Under the pieces are notes generated by a model. It was not told the origin of the DNA and made no database searches. It saw only the letters and a list, made by a program, of their open reading frames with translations. Source: Streptomyces sp. NBC_01754 (GTDB lineage Bacteria > Actinomycetota > Actinomycetes > Streptomycetales > Streptomycetaceae). Taken from it: a stretch of 64,000 nt of DNA. A program made the translations under genes and the position numbers. The stretch lies in assembly GCF_035918015.1 (NCBI RefSeq), contig NZ_CP109132.1:620001-684000 (forward strand). Reading direction: 5' to 3'. Of the stretch, positions 9,267 to 17,857 are shown piece after piece. Each line of letters begins with the position of its first letter. Positions within the stretch are counted from its first letter, which is position 1.

Positions 9267-10985
9267 TCAGGGCGCCATCTCGTACGCCCCGGAGAGCGCC
9301 TCCACGCGCTCCCAGACCCGCGCCGAGCGGGCCGCGTCCGTCACGGGACGCCGCACGGCGCCGAGGGCCCAGTCCTGCTGCTCCCGGGTGGCGGACTCCT
9401 TGCCGTGGAGCTCGACCGCGTGCGCGGAGAAGTCGCGGACGAGGACGGAGAACAGTTCGTCGAGCACATCCACGTCCAGGTCCGTCGCACGGGCCTGTTC
9501 CAGGATCAGCTGCCCGTGGACCACCAGGGCGAAGAGCTGGCCGACCGACAGGAGCAGATCGAGGTCGCGGCTCTGCTCCTCGTCGGGTGCGGCCGTGCGG
9601 ACGAAGTCGCACAGGGCGTCCGCCTGTTGCCGGAAGCGGACCACGTTGGGGACACCGGAGTAGGCGTCGAAGGCCGGGCGCCAGTCGTGGAAGCGGACGG
9701 AACCCAGACCGCGGGCGGGCCCCTGCCGGAAGAGGAAGGCGTCGTCCGCCGCGTCGAGGCGGGCCGGGACGGGCTCGTAACCGGCCGGGGCCAGCAGGTG
9801 GTTGTGGAGGAACTTCAGGATGAGGGCCAGGTTGACGTGGACCGTGCCCTCGAGCTTGGGCAGGCTCCGGATCTCGACGGCCGCCTGGGCGAAGTAGGTG
9901 TCCTTCTCGAAGCCCTTGGCGGCGATGACGTCCCACATCAGGTCGATGACCTTCTCGCCCTCCGTGGTCACCTTCATCTTCGTCATCGGGTTGAACAGCA
10001 GGTACCTGCGGTCGTCCGGCCCGGCGGAGCGGAAGTAGTCGACGGCGCGGTCGCTGAAGAGCTTCATGCCGACCAGCCGGACGTAGGCGTCGGCCAGTTC
10101 CCGGCGTACGTGGGGGAAGGCGGTCACCGGGCGTCCGTAGAGGACACGGTTGTGCGCGTGGGTGACGGCCTCGTACATCGCGTGCTCGCAGATGCCGATC
10201 GAGGCGGTACAGAGGTTGAACTTGCCCACGTTGACGGTGTTGAGGGCGGCGTCGAAGGCGGCACGGCCGGTGTGCAGGACGTCGTCGGGACCCACCGGAT
10301 AGTCGGCCAGGCGGAACTCGCTGACGTACTTGGAGGAGTCCACGACGTTCTTGACCAGGTGGTAGGCCGGGTGGCGGCTGTCGGCGGCGAAGAAGACGTA
10401 ACCGTCGGGGCCCTCGACGTCGGCGCGGCGGCCGAACACGGAGACCAGGCCGGCGGCGTTGCCGTTGCCGATGTAGTACTTGGATCCGGAGGCCAGGAAG
10501 CCGCCGTCGCCGTCCGGCTCCAGCAGCATGTCGGTGGAGTAGATGTCGGCGCCGTGCGCCCGCTCGGACAGACCGAAGGCGAACACCTCACCACGGGCCA
10601 GGAGCCCGGCCGCACGGGCGCGGGCGGCCGCGTTGTCGCTCTGCCAGACGGGACCGAGACCGAGGATGGTCACCTGCCAGGCGTACCAGTAGTCGAGGCC
10701 GTAGAACCCGAGGATCTCGTTGAGCGCCGCGATGCGGGCGGTGTCCCAGCGCTGGTCCGCGCGTTCGGCGACGGCGGACGGGGTGAGGAAGGTGGCGAAC
10801 AGCTGTTCCTCGGCGGCGAACGCCAGGAACTCCGCCAGCCAGGCGCGGGAGCGGTAGTCCTCGATCAGCCGGCGCTTGCCCCGGTCCTCGAACCAGTCGA
10901 CGGTGGCGCGCAGCAGCCTGCGGGTCTCGGGGTCGAAGTGCGCCGGGTCGTAGGTGCGCGGGTTGAACAGCAGCGGGTCGGCCAT
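9267..10985 (-). CDS. Acyl-CoA dehydrogenase/oxidase-family flavoprotein
   Basis: A 572-aa flavoprotein, longer than the ~380-aa short/medium-chain acyl-CoA dehydrogenases and closer to the acyl-CoA oxidase-like branch. Visible marks are GLGPVWQSDNAAARARAAGL, then FAFGLSERAHGADIYSTDM in the FAD/substrate region and SKYYIGNGNAAGLVSVFGRR in the central beta domain; the C-terminus is helical. The ATG at 10985 is chosen because GGAAGG precedes it by about 10 bp; 27 upstream codons rich in Pro look non-coding. It lies 82 bp downstream of the padR gene in the same direction, so the PadR protein probably controls it. Substrate is unknown; an acyl-CoA is the reasonable guess. Confidence 0.88.
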   Translation of the reverse strand: MADPLLFNPRTYDPAHFDPETRRLLRATVDWFEDRGKRRLIEDYRSRAWLAEFLAFAAEEQLFATFLTPSAVAERADQRWDTARIAALNEILGFYGLDYWYAWQVTILGLGPVWQSDNAAARARAAGLLARGEVFAFGLSERAHGADIYSTDMLLEPDGDGGFLASGSKYYIGNGNAAGLVSVFGRRADVEGPDGYVFFAADSRHPAYHLVKNVVDSSKYVSEFRLADYPVGPDDVLHTGRAAFDAALNTVNVGKFNLCTASIGICEHAMYEAVTHAHNRVLYGRPVTAFPHVRRELADAYVRLVGMKLFSDRAVDYFRSAGPDDRRYLLFNPMTKMKVTTEGEKVIDLMWDVIAAKGFEKDTYFAQAAVEIRSLPKLEGTVHVNLALILKFLHNHLLAPAGYEPVPARLDAADDAFLFRQGPARGLGSVRFHDWRPAFDAYSGVPNVVRFRQQADALCDFVRTAAPDEEQSRDLDLLLSVGQLFALVVHGQLILEQARATDLDVDVLDELFSVLVRDFSAHAVELHGKESATREQQDWALGAVRRPVTDAARSARVWERVEALSGAYEMAP

Positions 10986-11067
10986 GGCGGGGCGCCTTCC
11001 GGAGATCGGAGTCACGGGTGGGGTGAAGGGCGGGGTGGCGGGTGGAAATTCGGACGGGGGAGGCACT

Positions 11068-11634
11068 TCAGGCGCCCGGAGCGGGGCGGCCGATCCTGTA
11101 CAGAGTGGCGAGTACGTCGTCGAGCCACGCGATGGTCATCCGCTCGTACGCGATGCCGCCCCGCAGGACGACGTGCTGGAGCTCCTGTCCGGCGTCGGGC
11201 GGGGCGGGGGCGTCAGGACCGGTGAAGTCGCGCCGCTCACCGGCCAGGTAGTGCTCCAGCCGGTCGCTGTGCACCTGGTGGTGGCGTCCGACCTCACGGA
11301 TCAGCGCGGCCGGGTCGTCGAAGGCCGCTCCCCGGATCTTCACGGCGAGATCGTGCCGGAGGCTTTCGGGTTCGATCGGCTCGTGCAGCCAGGCGGTGAG
11401 GACGGCGCGGCCGGGCTCCGCGACGGAGTACTCCTTCTTGTCCGGCCGCCCTTGTTGCGGAACGTCGCGGACGTCGAGGAGGCCGGCCCCTTCCATCCGT
11501 TTGAGGACGCGGTAGATCTGCTGGTGGGTGGCGGTCCAGAAGTACCCGATGGACCGCTCGAACCGCCGGGCCAGCTCGTAGCCGGAGCCGGGCCGCTCCA
11601 GCAGGGAGACGAGGATCGCGTGGTCGAGGGCCAT
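11068..11634 (-). CDS. PadR-family transcriptional regulator
   Basis: A 188-aa PadR protein: the N-terminal winged helix is DHAILVSLLERPGSGYELAR, the recognition part THQQIYRVLKRMEGAGLL and the wing RPDKKEYSVAEPGRAVL, followed by a helical dimerisation domain of the long (Vir-like) type. PadR repressors release DNA when they bind small, often aromatic, ligands. A perfect palindrome begins 9 bp before the start codon, so autoregulation is likely. The acyl-CoA dehydrogenase gene follows in the same orientation. Confidence 0.92.
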   Translation of the reverse strand: MALDHAILVSLLERPGSGYELARRFERSIGYFWTATHQQIYRVLKRMEGAGLLDVRDVPQQGRPDKKEYSVAEPGRAVLTAWLHEPIEPESLRHDLAVKIRGAAFDDPAALIREVGRHHQVHSDRLEHYLAGERRDFTGPDAPAPPDAGQELQHVVLRGGIAYERMTIAWLDDVLATLYRIGRPAPGA

Positions 11635-11642
11635 GGCCCGAT

Positions 11643-11670
11643 CTTGCTATGCAACTCGTTGCATAGCAAG
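11643..11670. promoter_or_regulatory. PadR operator: 28-bp perfect inverted repeat
   Basis: Arms CTTGCTATGCAAC and GTTGCATAGCAAG (13 bp) surround the 2-bp centre TC. The ATGCAAC/GTTGCAT core is the kind of dyad bound by PadR proteins. Its place directly before the padR start means bound repressor would cover the transcription and translation start. Confidence 0.82.
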
Positions 11671-12134
11671 GGGCGGCGGGCGGTTGAGAGACGACTCACA
11701 CGTGGGGGACGAGGATCTTCGGTGGGAACGGTGCGGCGCGACCGCTTCCGGGCGGCGGGGTTCGACGCGCCATGGCGGTCCGGCGTTCCTGACGTCGAGT
11801 CGGCCAGCCGTGGTGAGCGCGGCCGAGGAGCAGGCGAAGGACGTCCACAGGCACGGGCCGGGACCCGGCACCGCACGTTTCCCGCCGAAGCGCGGCGCGA
11901 CGCGGGGGTCCGTTCCGGGGGTGCGGACTCGACCCCGCCCCCGGAACGGACCCCGCACCCGTGCGTGGCATATCGGCCATCTCATCCGCTCCGGGCGTAC
12001 GACGGGCAGGACGGGGTACACGGGTGGCACCGCGTGCCATGTCGAGCCGGACCGCCTCCGCATCCCGAGGCGCGACGACCCGTACGCGCGAAGCGGTACC
12101 CAGGACCGCCTCTCCACCCCGAGGAGTACGTGCT
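11671..12134. other. Non-coding gap with one long hairpin
   Basis: No open frame in this 464-bp stretch resembles a protein; those present are compositional shadows rich in Arg, Pro and Gly. The clear structure is an inverted repeat at 11902-11956: an arm holding GTCCGTTCCGGGGG and its exact complement CCCCCGGAACGGAC, extended to about 19 bp with one bulged G, around a 16-nt loop. No annotated gene ends next to it. The right end holds the ribosome site GAGGAG for the DUF5133 gene. Confidence 0.5.
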
Positions 12135-12401
12135 GTGCCGACCCCGACCCCCAGACCGCAGGACCTACGCGTGGCTCTGGCCCGCTACGCCGGTGCCCGT
12201 ATCGAGGACGACCGTCTGCCCACCGCCGCCACCGCGCGCGCCGTCGAGGACGCCGCCCACACCCTGTGCGTGCTCACGGGCACCCAGGACGTTCCGCAGG
12301 CCATCACCCTCGCCGACTCCCTGCTCGCCCGGTCGGGAAGGCTCCGTCCGGGCCGCCGCACCACGGGCCCCCAGCAGGGGGACAATCTCCAGTCCGCCTG
12401 A
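12135..12401 (+). CDS. DUF5133-type small protein
   Basis: This 88-aa protein starts at GTG 12135, eight bases after GAGGAG. It has the DUF5133 layout: an N-terminal helix (DLRVALARYAGARI), then the signature AAHTLCVLTGTQDVPQAI and a short basic tail. Streptomyces genomes carry many paralogues; function is unknown, though they are often near developmental or regulatory genes. Codons upstream of the GTG in the same frame lack family resemblance. Confidence 0.72.
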   Translation: MPTPTPRPQDLRVALARYAGARIEDDRLPTAATARAVEDAAHTLCVLTGTQDVPQAITLADSLLARSGRLRPGRRTTGPQQGDNLQSA

Positions 12402-12537
12402 ACCGCCCGGTCGAGACGCCGGGACCGCGCCGGTCCCGGCCTTCCGGCGCTGTCGTCCTTCTGTCCGATCCGGCACGGACGACCTTTACTCTGGGGCCAG
12501 TTGATCACCCGTTGACTCGACACACCTGGAGTTCGTG

Positions 12538-13353
12538 ATGACCGGTCCGGAGAACGACGGCACCTCCCTGCGCATCGACACCAGCCGACCGCATCCCGCA
12601 CGGATGTACGACTGGTTCCTGGGCGGCAAGGACAACTACCCGGTGGACGAGGCGATGGGCCGGCAGATGCTGGCCGTCGAGCCGGGGGTGCCGGTGATGG
12701 CGAAGGTGAACCGCGCCTTCATGCAGCGCGCCACCGGCTGGATCGCCGGGCAGGGGATCCGGCAGTTCCTCGACATCGGCACCGGGATACCCACCGAGCC
12801 CAACCTGCACCAGGTGGCCCAGCGGACGGCTCCCACCGCCCGGGTCGTCTACTGCGACCACGACCCGATCGTGCTGGCCCACGCTGCCGCTCTGCTGAGC
12901 GGAACCGCGGAGGGAAGCGTCGACTACGTCCAGGCGGACGCGCGGGATGTCGACGCCATCCTCGAGCAGGCGGGCAGGACCCTGGACTTCACCCAGCCGG
13001 TCGCCCTGTCGATGATCGCGCTGCTGCACTTCGTGAGCGACGAGGACGGGGCCTACGCACTGGTGGACCGGCTGGTCTCCGTGCTGGCGCCGGGCAGTTA
13101 CCTGGCGATCTCGCACCTCACCGCCGACTTCCACCCGGAAGAAGCCCGCAAGGTCGACGAGATGTACAAGGCGAACACGCTCACGCTCGCCCCGCGCACC
13201 CGCGAGCGCTTCGCCGCGTTCTTCGAGGGGCTCGACATCGTCGACCCCGGCATCGTGGCCGCCGAAGACTGGCATCCGGAGCTCGGCGCCCCGGTTCCCG
13301 GCCAGGACGACGTCGTCAGCGCGGGGTACGTGGCGGTGGCCCGCAAGGGCTGA
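12538..13353 (+). CDS. SAM-dependent methyltransferase (PF04672-type)
   Basis: A 271-aa member of an actinobacterial methyltransferase family. Recognisable segments are the N-terminal SRPHPARMYDWFLGGKDNYP, the SAM-binding loop FLDIGTGIPTEPNLH and VVYCDHDPIVLAHA, then LHFVSDEDGAYALVDRLVSV. ATG 12538 lies six bases after GGAG; a GTG one codon earlier (12535) is the alternative. Targets are unknown. A P450 and ferredoxin follow 107 bp later in the same direction, so a tailoring role is possible but unproven. Confidence 0.88.
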   Translation: MTGPENDGTSLRIDTSRPHPARMYDWFLGGKDNYPVDEAMGRQMLAVEPGVPVMAKVNRAFMQRATGWIAGQGIRQFLDIGTGIPTEPNLHQVAQRTAPTARVVYCDHDPIVLAHAAALLSGTAEGSVDYVQADARDVDAILEQAGRTLDFTQPVALSMIALLHFVSDEDGAYALVDRLVSVLAPGSYLAISHLTADFHPEEARKVDEMYKANTLTLAPRTRERFAAFFEGLDIVDPGIVAAEDWHPELGAPVPGQDDVVSAGYVAVARKG

Positions 13354-13460
13354 CCGCCGCCACCGGGGGTGCGGCACGATGGCCGACAAGGCGCTGTTGA
13401 CCGTGCCCGTGGACGGTGACGATGCTCGGTCGGGTCCGCCGAGTGACTGGAGGTCACACG

Positions 13461-14654
13461 ATGACGACCACGGCCGAGCAGGCACCGCTTCCCTACCCGT
13501 TCAACGAGCCGACGGGGCTGGGACTGGCGGAGGCATACCGGGAGGCCCGGGAGCGGCCAGGACTGATACGCGTACGACTGGCCTACGGTGAGCCGGCCTG
13601 GCTGGCCACCCGGTACGCCGACGCGCGCCTGGTGCTCGGAGACCGCCGCTTCAGCCGGGCGGAGGCTCTGCGGCACGACGAGCCCCGCCAGTCGGCGGGA
13701 AGCCGGGACAGCGGCATCCTGAGTATGGATCCGCCGGGGCACACCCGGCTGCGCACCCTGGTGGCGAAGGCGTTCACCGTGCACCAGGTGGAGAAACTGC
13801 GCCCCTGGGTAAGGGAGCTGACCCAGGACCTGCTGGACGGGCTGGTGGCCCGGGGGCAGCCGGCCGACCTGGTGGAGCACTACGCGCTGCCGATCCCGGT
13901 CGCCGTCATCTGCCGGATGCTCGGCGTGCCGGAGGAGGACCGGCCGAGGTTCCGGGTGTGGAGCGACGCGGCCCTGTCCACCAGTTCGCTGACGGCCGAG
14001 GAGTTCCTGCGCAGCCGGGAGGAACTGCGCGCCTACATGGCCGGGCTGGTCGAGGAGCACCGGCGCCGGCCGCGGCCCGATCTGATGACCGGGCTGATCG
14101 AGGCGCGCGACACCGGGGACCGGCTCAGCGAGATCGAACTGATCGACCTGTGTGTCGGGATTCTCGTCGCGGGCCACGAGACGACCGCCACGCAGATCCC
14201 GAACTTCGTGCACGCCCTGCTCGATCATCCGGACCAGATGGCGTTGCTGAGAGAGCGCCCCGACCTGATCCGCGGGGCGGTCGAGGAACTTCTGCGGTTC
14301 GTGCCGCTGGGCAGCGGCGCCGGCTTCCCCCGGTACGCGACCGAGGACGTGGAGGTCGGCGGCACCCTGGTCCGGGCCGGTGAACCGGTGCTGGTCGCGG
14401 TCGGCGCGGCCAACCGCGACGCGCTGAAGTTCGACACGCCGGGCCGGCTCGACGTCACCCGGACCGGCGTCCAGCACCTGGGCTTCGGACACGGGGTGCA
14501 TCACTGCCTCGGCGCGCCGCTGGCCCGGCTGGAGCTCCAGGAGGCGCTGGGGGCACTGCTCGCACGCCTCCCGGGCCTGCGGCTGGCGGGCGACGTGGAG
14601 TGGAAGAGCCAGATGCTCGTGCGGGGGCCGCGCGAGATGCCGGTGGGGTGGTGA
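13461..14654 (+). CDS. Cytochrome P450
   Basis: A 397-aa soluble bacterial P450. The I-helix oxygen-binding motif AGHETTA is at residues 237-243, the ExxR motif EELLR at 275-279 and the haem loop FGHGVHHCLG at 342-351, with Cys349 as the iron ligand. The ATG at 13461 has the ribosome site GGAGG eight bases upstream. The stop overlaps the start of a ferredoxin gene, which is the natural electron donor. Substrate cannot be assigned; the sequence resembles the CYP105/107-like macrolide and steroid hydroxylases found in Streptomyces. Confidence 0.95.
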   Translation: MTTTAEQAPLPYPFNEPTGLGLAEAYREARERPGLIRVRLAYGEPAWLATRYADARLVLGDRRFSRAEALRHDEPRQSAGSRDSGILSMDPPGHTRLRTLVAKAFTVHQVEKLRPWVRELTQDLLDGLVARGQPADLVEHYALPIPVAVICRMLGVPEEDRPRFRVWSDAALSTSSLTAEEFLRSREELRAYMAGLVEEHRRRPRPDLMTGLIEARDTGDRLSEIELIDLCVGILVAGHETTATQIPNFVHALLDHPDQMALLRERPDLIRGAVEELLRFVPLGSGAGFPRYATEDVEVGGTLVRAGEPVLVAVGAANRDALKFDTPGRLDVTRTGVQHLGFGHGVHHCLGAPLARLELQEALGALLARLPGLRLAGDVEWKSQMLVRGPREMPVGW

Positions 14655-14878
14655 GGGCGGTGTCCTGGACGACCGAGGTGGACCGGGGCCTGTGCATGGG
14701 GTCGGGCGTGTGCGCGGGCATCGCGCCCGAGCTGTACCGGCTGGACGACGAGGACCGGGCGGCGCCGCTGAACGACCGGATCGACCCGGACGAACGAGCC
14801 CTGGACGCCGCGGACTCGTGCCCGGCGGCGGCGGTCCTGGTACGGGAGGACGGGCAGTTGATCGGGCCGCGCCCCTGA
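14651..14878 (+). CDS. [3Fe-4S] ferredoxin, P450 partner
   Basis: A 75-aa acidic ferredoxin whose GTG start (14651) overlaps the P450 stop by four bases (GTGA), so translation is coupled. The cluster cysteines are in GLCMGSGVCAGIAPELY (C-x5-C) and DSCPAAAV. A missing fourth cysteine marks a 3Fe-4S rather than 4Fe-4S cluster, as usual for P450-linked ferredoxins. An in-frame GTG at 14660 is an alternative start. It should shuttle electrons from a ferredoxin reductase encoded elsewhere. Confidence 0.9.
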   Translation: MRAVSWTTEVDRGLCMGSGVCAGIAPELYRLDDEDRAAPLNDRIDPDERALDAADSCPAAAVLVREDGQLIGPRP

Positions 14879-14992
14879 GTGGCGCCCGTCCGGCCGGGAC
14901 CCACGCGTCTCCGCCGCGCGGCGCCGCGGCCCCGGCCCGAGCGGTACGGCGCCGAACCCGGTGACCCCGCCTGGCCCGGGACCGCCGGCCAC

Positions 14993-15039
14993 CCGCCCGA
15001 ACGGTCCTGCCGCTGGTGTGGACAGGACCGCTCGGGCGG
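14993..15039. terminator. Bidirectional hairpin between ferredoxin and GH18 genes
   Basis: CCGCCCGA-A-CGGTCCTG pairs with CAGGACCG-C-TCGGGCGG, with a single mismatch and a 13-nt loop, between convergent genes. Confidence 0.7.
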
Positions 15040-15050
15040 CACGAGGGCGC

Positions 15051-16442
15051 TCAGCCGGCGTACTGGGCGAGGACCCGGGTGAAGTCCCACGGCTGCTGCG
15101 AGACGCCCGAGCAGGTGTCCGCGCCGCCGCCGGTGCAGGGCCGGTCGCGGTTGACCGACCAGAACGTCAGCCGCGCGAGGTGGCGTTGCTGCGCGTAGCC
15201 GAGGATGGTCCGGAAGTCCTCGACGGTCACCGTCTCGCCGTTGTCGGTGATGCCGTTCATCGAGGAGATCCCGGTGTGCCGGTAGGCCTGGTCGTCGGAG
15301 TACCCGTAGGCGTTCTTGACCGCCGTCTTCAGACCCTCCGCGGCGCGCACGGTGAGCCGGCCCATGTCCTGGCCCGCCCCGCCGAAGTTGAACGGCATGA
15401 CGGTCCAGCTGTCCACGGTGAGGCCGGAGGCGGCGGCCCTGCCGATCAGGCTGCTGTCGGGACCGTTCTGGCCGGTGCCGAAGGTGACGTACACCTTGAT
15501 CCCGGGGTTGTTCGCCCGGACCGTCTTGAGCGCGTCGACGGTGCGCTGCTGGACGGCGGGGCTGTCGTACGCCGCGGCCTCGATGTCGATGTCGATGGCC
15601 TTGAGCCCGTAGGCGTTGATGACCTTCTGGTACGCGGCGGCCAGCTCGCCCGCGCTGGAGCAGGAGCTCTCCAGTTTGTTGCCGCTCCAGCCGCCGAAGG
15701 ACGGGATGACGTCTCCGCCGGCCGACCGCACGGTGTTGACCGTCTGCTGGTCGACGCCTCCGGTCAGCGGCCGGCTGCCGTCCCACTGGGGGTCGCAGTA
15801 GCCGTTGCTGAGGACGAAGGCGAGCGTGAACCACTTGACACCGGTCGCGTTCATCACGGTGGTGGGGCTGGGCGGGCTGCCCCAGCCGTTGTAGAGGTAC
15901 GGGGCCACGGCCATGGCGCCCGGACCGGGGGGTGTGGTTCCGCCGCCGCTCGGCGCGGTCCACTTCTGGTTGGCGGCTCCGGTGCAGGTCCAGATCTGGA
16001 GCCGGGTGCCGTTGGCCGAGTTGTTGCCGGTGGCGTCCAGGCACTTGTCGGCCTGGGGGTTGACGATGTCACGGGCCGCCGGGGTCGCCCACTGCTGCGC
16101 CGCCGAACCGTTGCAGTCCCACAACCGCACCTGGGTACCGTCCGCCGTACCACCCGACGCCACGTCCAGGCATTTCCCCAGCGCCCCGATCGTCCCGTCG
16201 CTCCCGACCGTCCACTGCTGGGCCGCCGTACCGTTGCAGTCGTACAGCTGCACCGCCGTACCGTTCGCCGCCGCGCCACCCTCCACATCCACACACTTAC
16301 CGCCCAGACCGGTGATCTGGCCGGTGGCTGTCGCGGCGCCGCTCGCGGGGGTGGCCGTCAGGCCGGTCAGGAGCACGGCGGTGACGGCCGCCGCGCTCAG
16401 CAGGGCCCGCGTCGCGGGTCTTGCCGTGGTCTCCGCGGTCAT
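15051..16442 (-). CDS. Secreted GH18 chitinase with ricin-type lectin domain
   Basis: A 463-aa secreted enzyme. Residues 1-36 are a signal peptide (basic start, hydrophobic LLSAAAVTAVLLTGL, Ala-rich cleavage region). Residues about 42-165 are a beta-trefoil lectin of three QxW-type repeats (AQQWTVG, AQQWATP, NQKWTAP). A short Pro/Gly linker leads to a GH18 barrel (about 178-463) with the catalytic signature DIDIE at 284-288, Glu288 being the proton donor. Likely substrates are chitin or related N-acetylglucosamine polymers. The ATG overlaps the stop of the upstream GH16 gene (ATGA), so the two are co-translated. Confidence 0.93.
   Translation of the reverse strand: MTAETTARPATRALLSAAAVTAVLLTGLTATPASGAATATGQITGLGGKCVDVEGGAAANGTAVQLYDCNGTAAQQWTVGSDGTIGALGKCLDVASGGTADGTQVRLWDCNGSAAQQWATPAARDIVNPQADKCLDATGNNSANGTRLQIWTCTGAANQKWTAPSGGGTTPPGPGAMAVAPYLYNGWGSPPSPTTVMNATGVKWFTLAFVLSNGYCDPQWDGSRPLTGGVDQQTVNTVRSAGGDVIPSFGGWSGNKLESSCSSAGELAAAYQKVINAYGLKAIDIDIEAAAYDSPAVQQRTVDALKTVRANNPGIKVYVTFGTGQNGPDSSLIGRAAASGLTVDSWTVMPFNFGGAGQDMGRLTVRAAEGLKTAVKNAYGYSDDQAYRHTGISSMNGITDNGETVTVEDFRTILGYAQQRHLARLTFWSVNRDRPCTGGGADTCSGVSQQPWDFTRVLAQYAG
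15958..16315 (-). repeat. Lectin-module direct repeat, copy in the GH18 gene
   Basis: About 358 bp encoding the beta-trefoil lectin. It aligns without gaps with 16452-16809 (offset 494 bp) in the GH16 gene and is nearly identical over long stretches, for example around the CDVASGG-like and AARDIVNPQADKCLDA codons. Confidence 0.88.
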
Positions 16443-17728
16443 CGGGTCACCGTCCACTTCTGGTTGGCGGCTCCGGTGCAGGTCCAGATCTGCAACCGGG
16501 TCCCGTTGGCGCTGCTGTTGCCGGCCGCGTCCAGGCACTTGTCGGCCTGAGGGTTGACGATGTCGCGGGCAGCGGGCGTCGCCCACTGCTGCGCCGCCGA
16601 ACCGTTGCAGTCCCACAACTGCACCTGGGTACCGTCCGCCGTGCCACCCGACGCCACGTCCAGGCACTTGCCCAGCGCGCGGATCGTGCCGTCGCCCCCC
16701 ACCGACCACTGCTGTGCGGCGCTGCCGTTGCAGTCGTACAGCTGCACCGCCGTACCGTTCGCCGTCGCGCCCCCGGCGACGTCCACACACTTGCCACCGA
16801 GGCCGGTGACGGGCCCACCGCCTCCGGGCTGCCCGCCGTCGGAGCTGACGCGGACGTAGTCGACGACGAGTTGCTGGGGCATGACCGTGCTGCCGTCGGG
16901 GTCGCCGGGCCAGTAGCCGCCGACCGCGAGGTTGAGGATCACGAAGAACGGCTTGTCGAAGACCCACTGCCGCCCGCCGAGGTCGGCGGGGGTGCGGCGC
17001 TGGTAGACGGTGCCGTCCACGGACCAGGTGATCGCGTTCGGGCTCCAGTCCACCGCGAAGGTGTGGAACGCGTCGGCGAACGCCTGCCCGCCGGGAAGGC
17101 TGTACCCGGCGCCTATGCCGTCGCTGCCGGAGTAGCCGGGCCCGTGCAGGGTGCCGTGGACGGTCCCGGGCTCGAAGCCGACGTTCTCCATGATGTCGAT
17201 CTCTCCGGAGCTGGGCCAGCCGACCTGGCCGATGTCGTTGCCGAGCATCCAGAAGGCGGGCCAGATGCCCTGCCCACGCGGGATCTTCATCCGGGCCTCG
17301 ACCCGGCCGTAGGTGGTGGTGAACTTGCCGGCCGTGTTCAGGCGCGCGGAGGTGTACTCACACCGTCCGTACCAGCACTGGTAGTTGTCCGGGTTCTCCT
17401 TGCGTGCGGTGATGACCAGATGGCCCTGTCCGTCGAGGACGGCGTTGCGGTTGCCGGCGGTGTAGTACTGCCGCTCGTGGTTGTCGACGTTGTCGCCGCT
17501 CTCGATCTGCCACTTGGCGCTGTCGACGGCCGCACCGGCGGGTCCGTCGAACTCGTCGGAGAAGGTGACGGCAGTCGGCGCGGCCTCGGCGACGGCACCG
17601 GCGGGTGCCTCGGCCACCGGAGCCGGCGCACCCTGCGCCGACCCCATGGTCACCGACGTGAGAGCGAGCACCGAAGCCAGCGAGACGAGCAGGCGTCTGG
17701 AGCGTCCGGACATGCGTGGGGAGTCCAT
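16439..17728 (-). CDS. Secreted GH16 beta-glucanase with ricin-type lectin domain
   Basis: A 429-aa secreted glycosidase. It has a signal peptide (RRLLVSLASVLALTSVTMGS, cleaved near residue 33), a GH16 jelly-roll domain (about 52-295) with the catalytic motif GEIDIMEN at 175-182 (Glu176 nucleophile, Glu181 acid/base) and a C-terminal beta-trefoil lectin (about 307-429). The GH16 part resembles beta-1,3-glucanases (laminarinases). The ATG at 17728 follows AAGGG. It is the first gene of a two-gene operon with GH18; together they would attack fungal-wall glucan and chitin. The promoter at 17858-17898 carries an operator-like dyad. Confidence 0.93.
   Translation of the reverse strand: MDSPRMSGRSRRLLVSLASVLALTSVTMGSAQGAPAPVAEAPAGAVAEAAPTAVTFSDEFDGPAGAAVDSAKWQIESGDNVDNHERQYYTAGNRNAVLDGQGHLVITARKENPDNYQCWYGRCEYTSARLNTAGKFTTTYGRVEARMKIPRGQGIWPAFWMLGNDIGQVGWPSSGEIDIMENVGFEPGTVHGTLHGPGYSGSDGIGAGYSLPGGQAFADAFHTFAVDWSPNAITWSVDGTVYQRRTPADLGGRQWVFDKPFFVILNLAVGGYWPGDPDGSTVMPQQLVVDYVRVSSDGGQPGGGGPVTGLGGKCVDVAGGATANGTAVQLYDCNGSAAQQWSVGGDGTIRALGKCLDVASGGTADGTQVQLWDCNGSAAQQWATPAARDIVNPQADKCLDAAGNSSANGTRLQIWTCTGAANQKWTVTR
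16452..16809 (-). repeat. Lectin-module direct repeat, copy in the GH16 gene
   Basis: Second copy of the 358-bp lectin-coding repeat, gap-free with 15958-16315. Most differences are single bases, suggesting recent duplication or continuing gene conversion. Confidence 0.88.
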
Positions 17729-17857
17729 GGTTGCCCTTCATAGGCCATGACAACGGAGCCTGACATGCCATGCGCATGACAGGTAGCGGGCGGAGTCGTA
17801 CGGGTGTCTCGCCGGGTGGGAACCGGACGGGCGACACCCCGCCCTGCCGGAGGCTTA

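Noticed and set aside
8469..11225. 918-codon plus-strand open frame
   Set aside because: It runs antisense to the DUF998, acyl-CoA dehydrogenase and PadR genes; length is a product of high GC in the opposite strand.
13098..14504. 468-codon minus-strand open frame
   Set aside because: Shadow of the methyltransferase and P450 genes, which have complete motifs.
15958..16809. Tandem repeat as a possible CRISPR or mobile element
   Set aside because: Only two long copies, both coding for lectin modules in frame; no spacers, no terminal repeats and no transposase.
16443..16967. Longer GH18 product starting at 16967
   Set aside because: The extra codons are the GH16 gene in another frame; a signal peptide begins exactly at the ATG at 16442.
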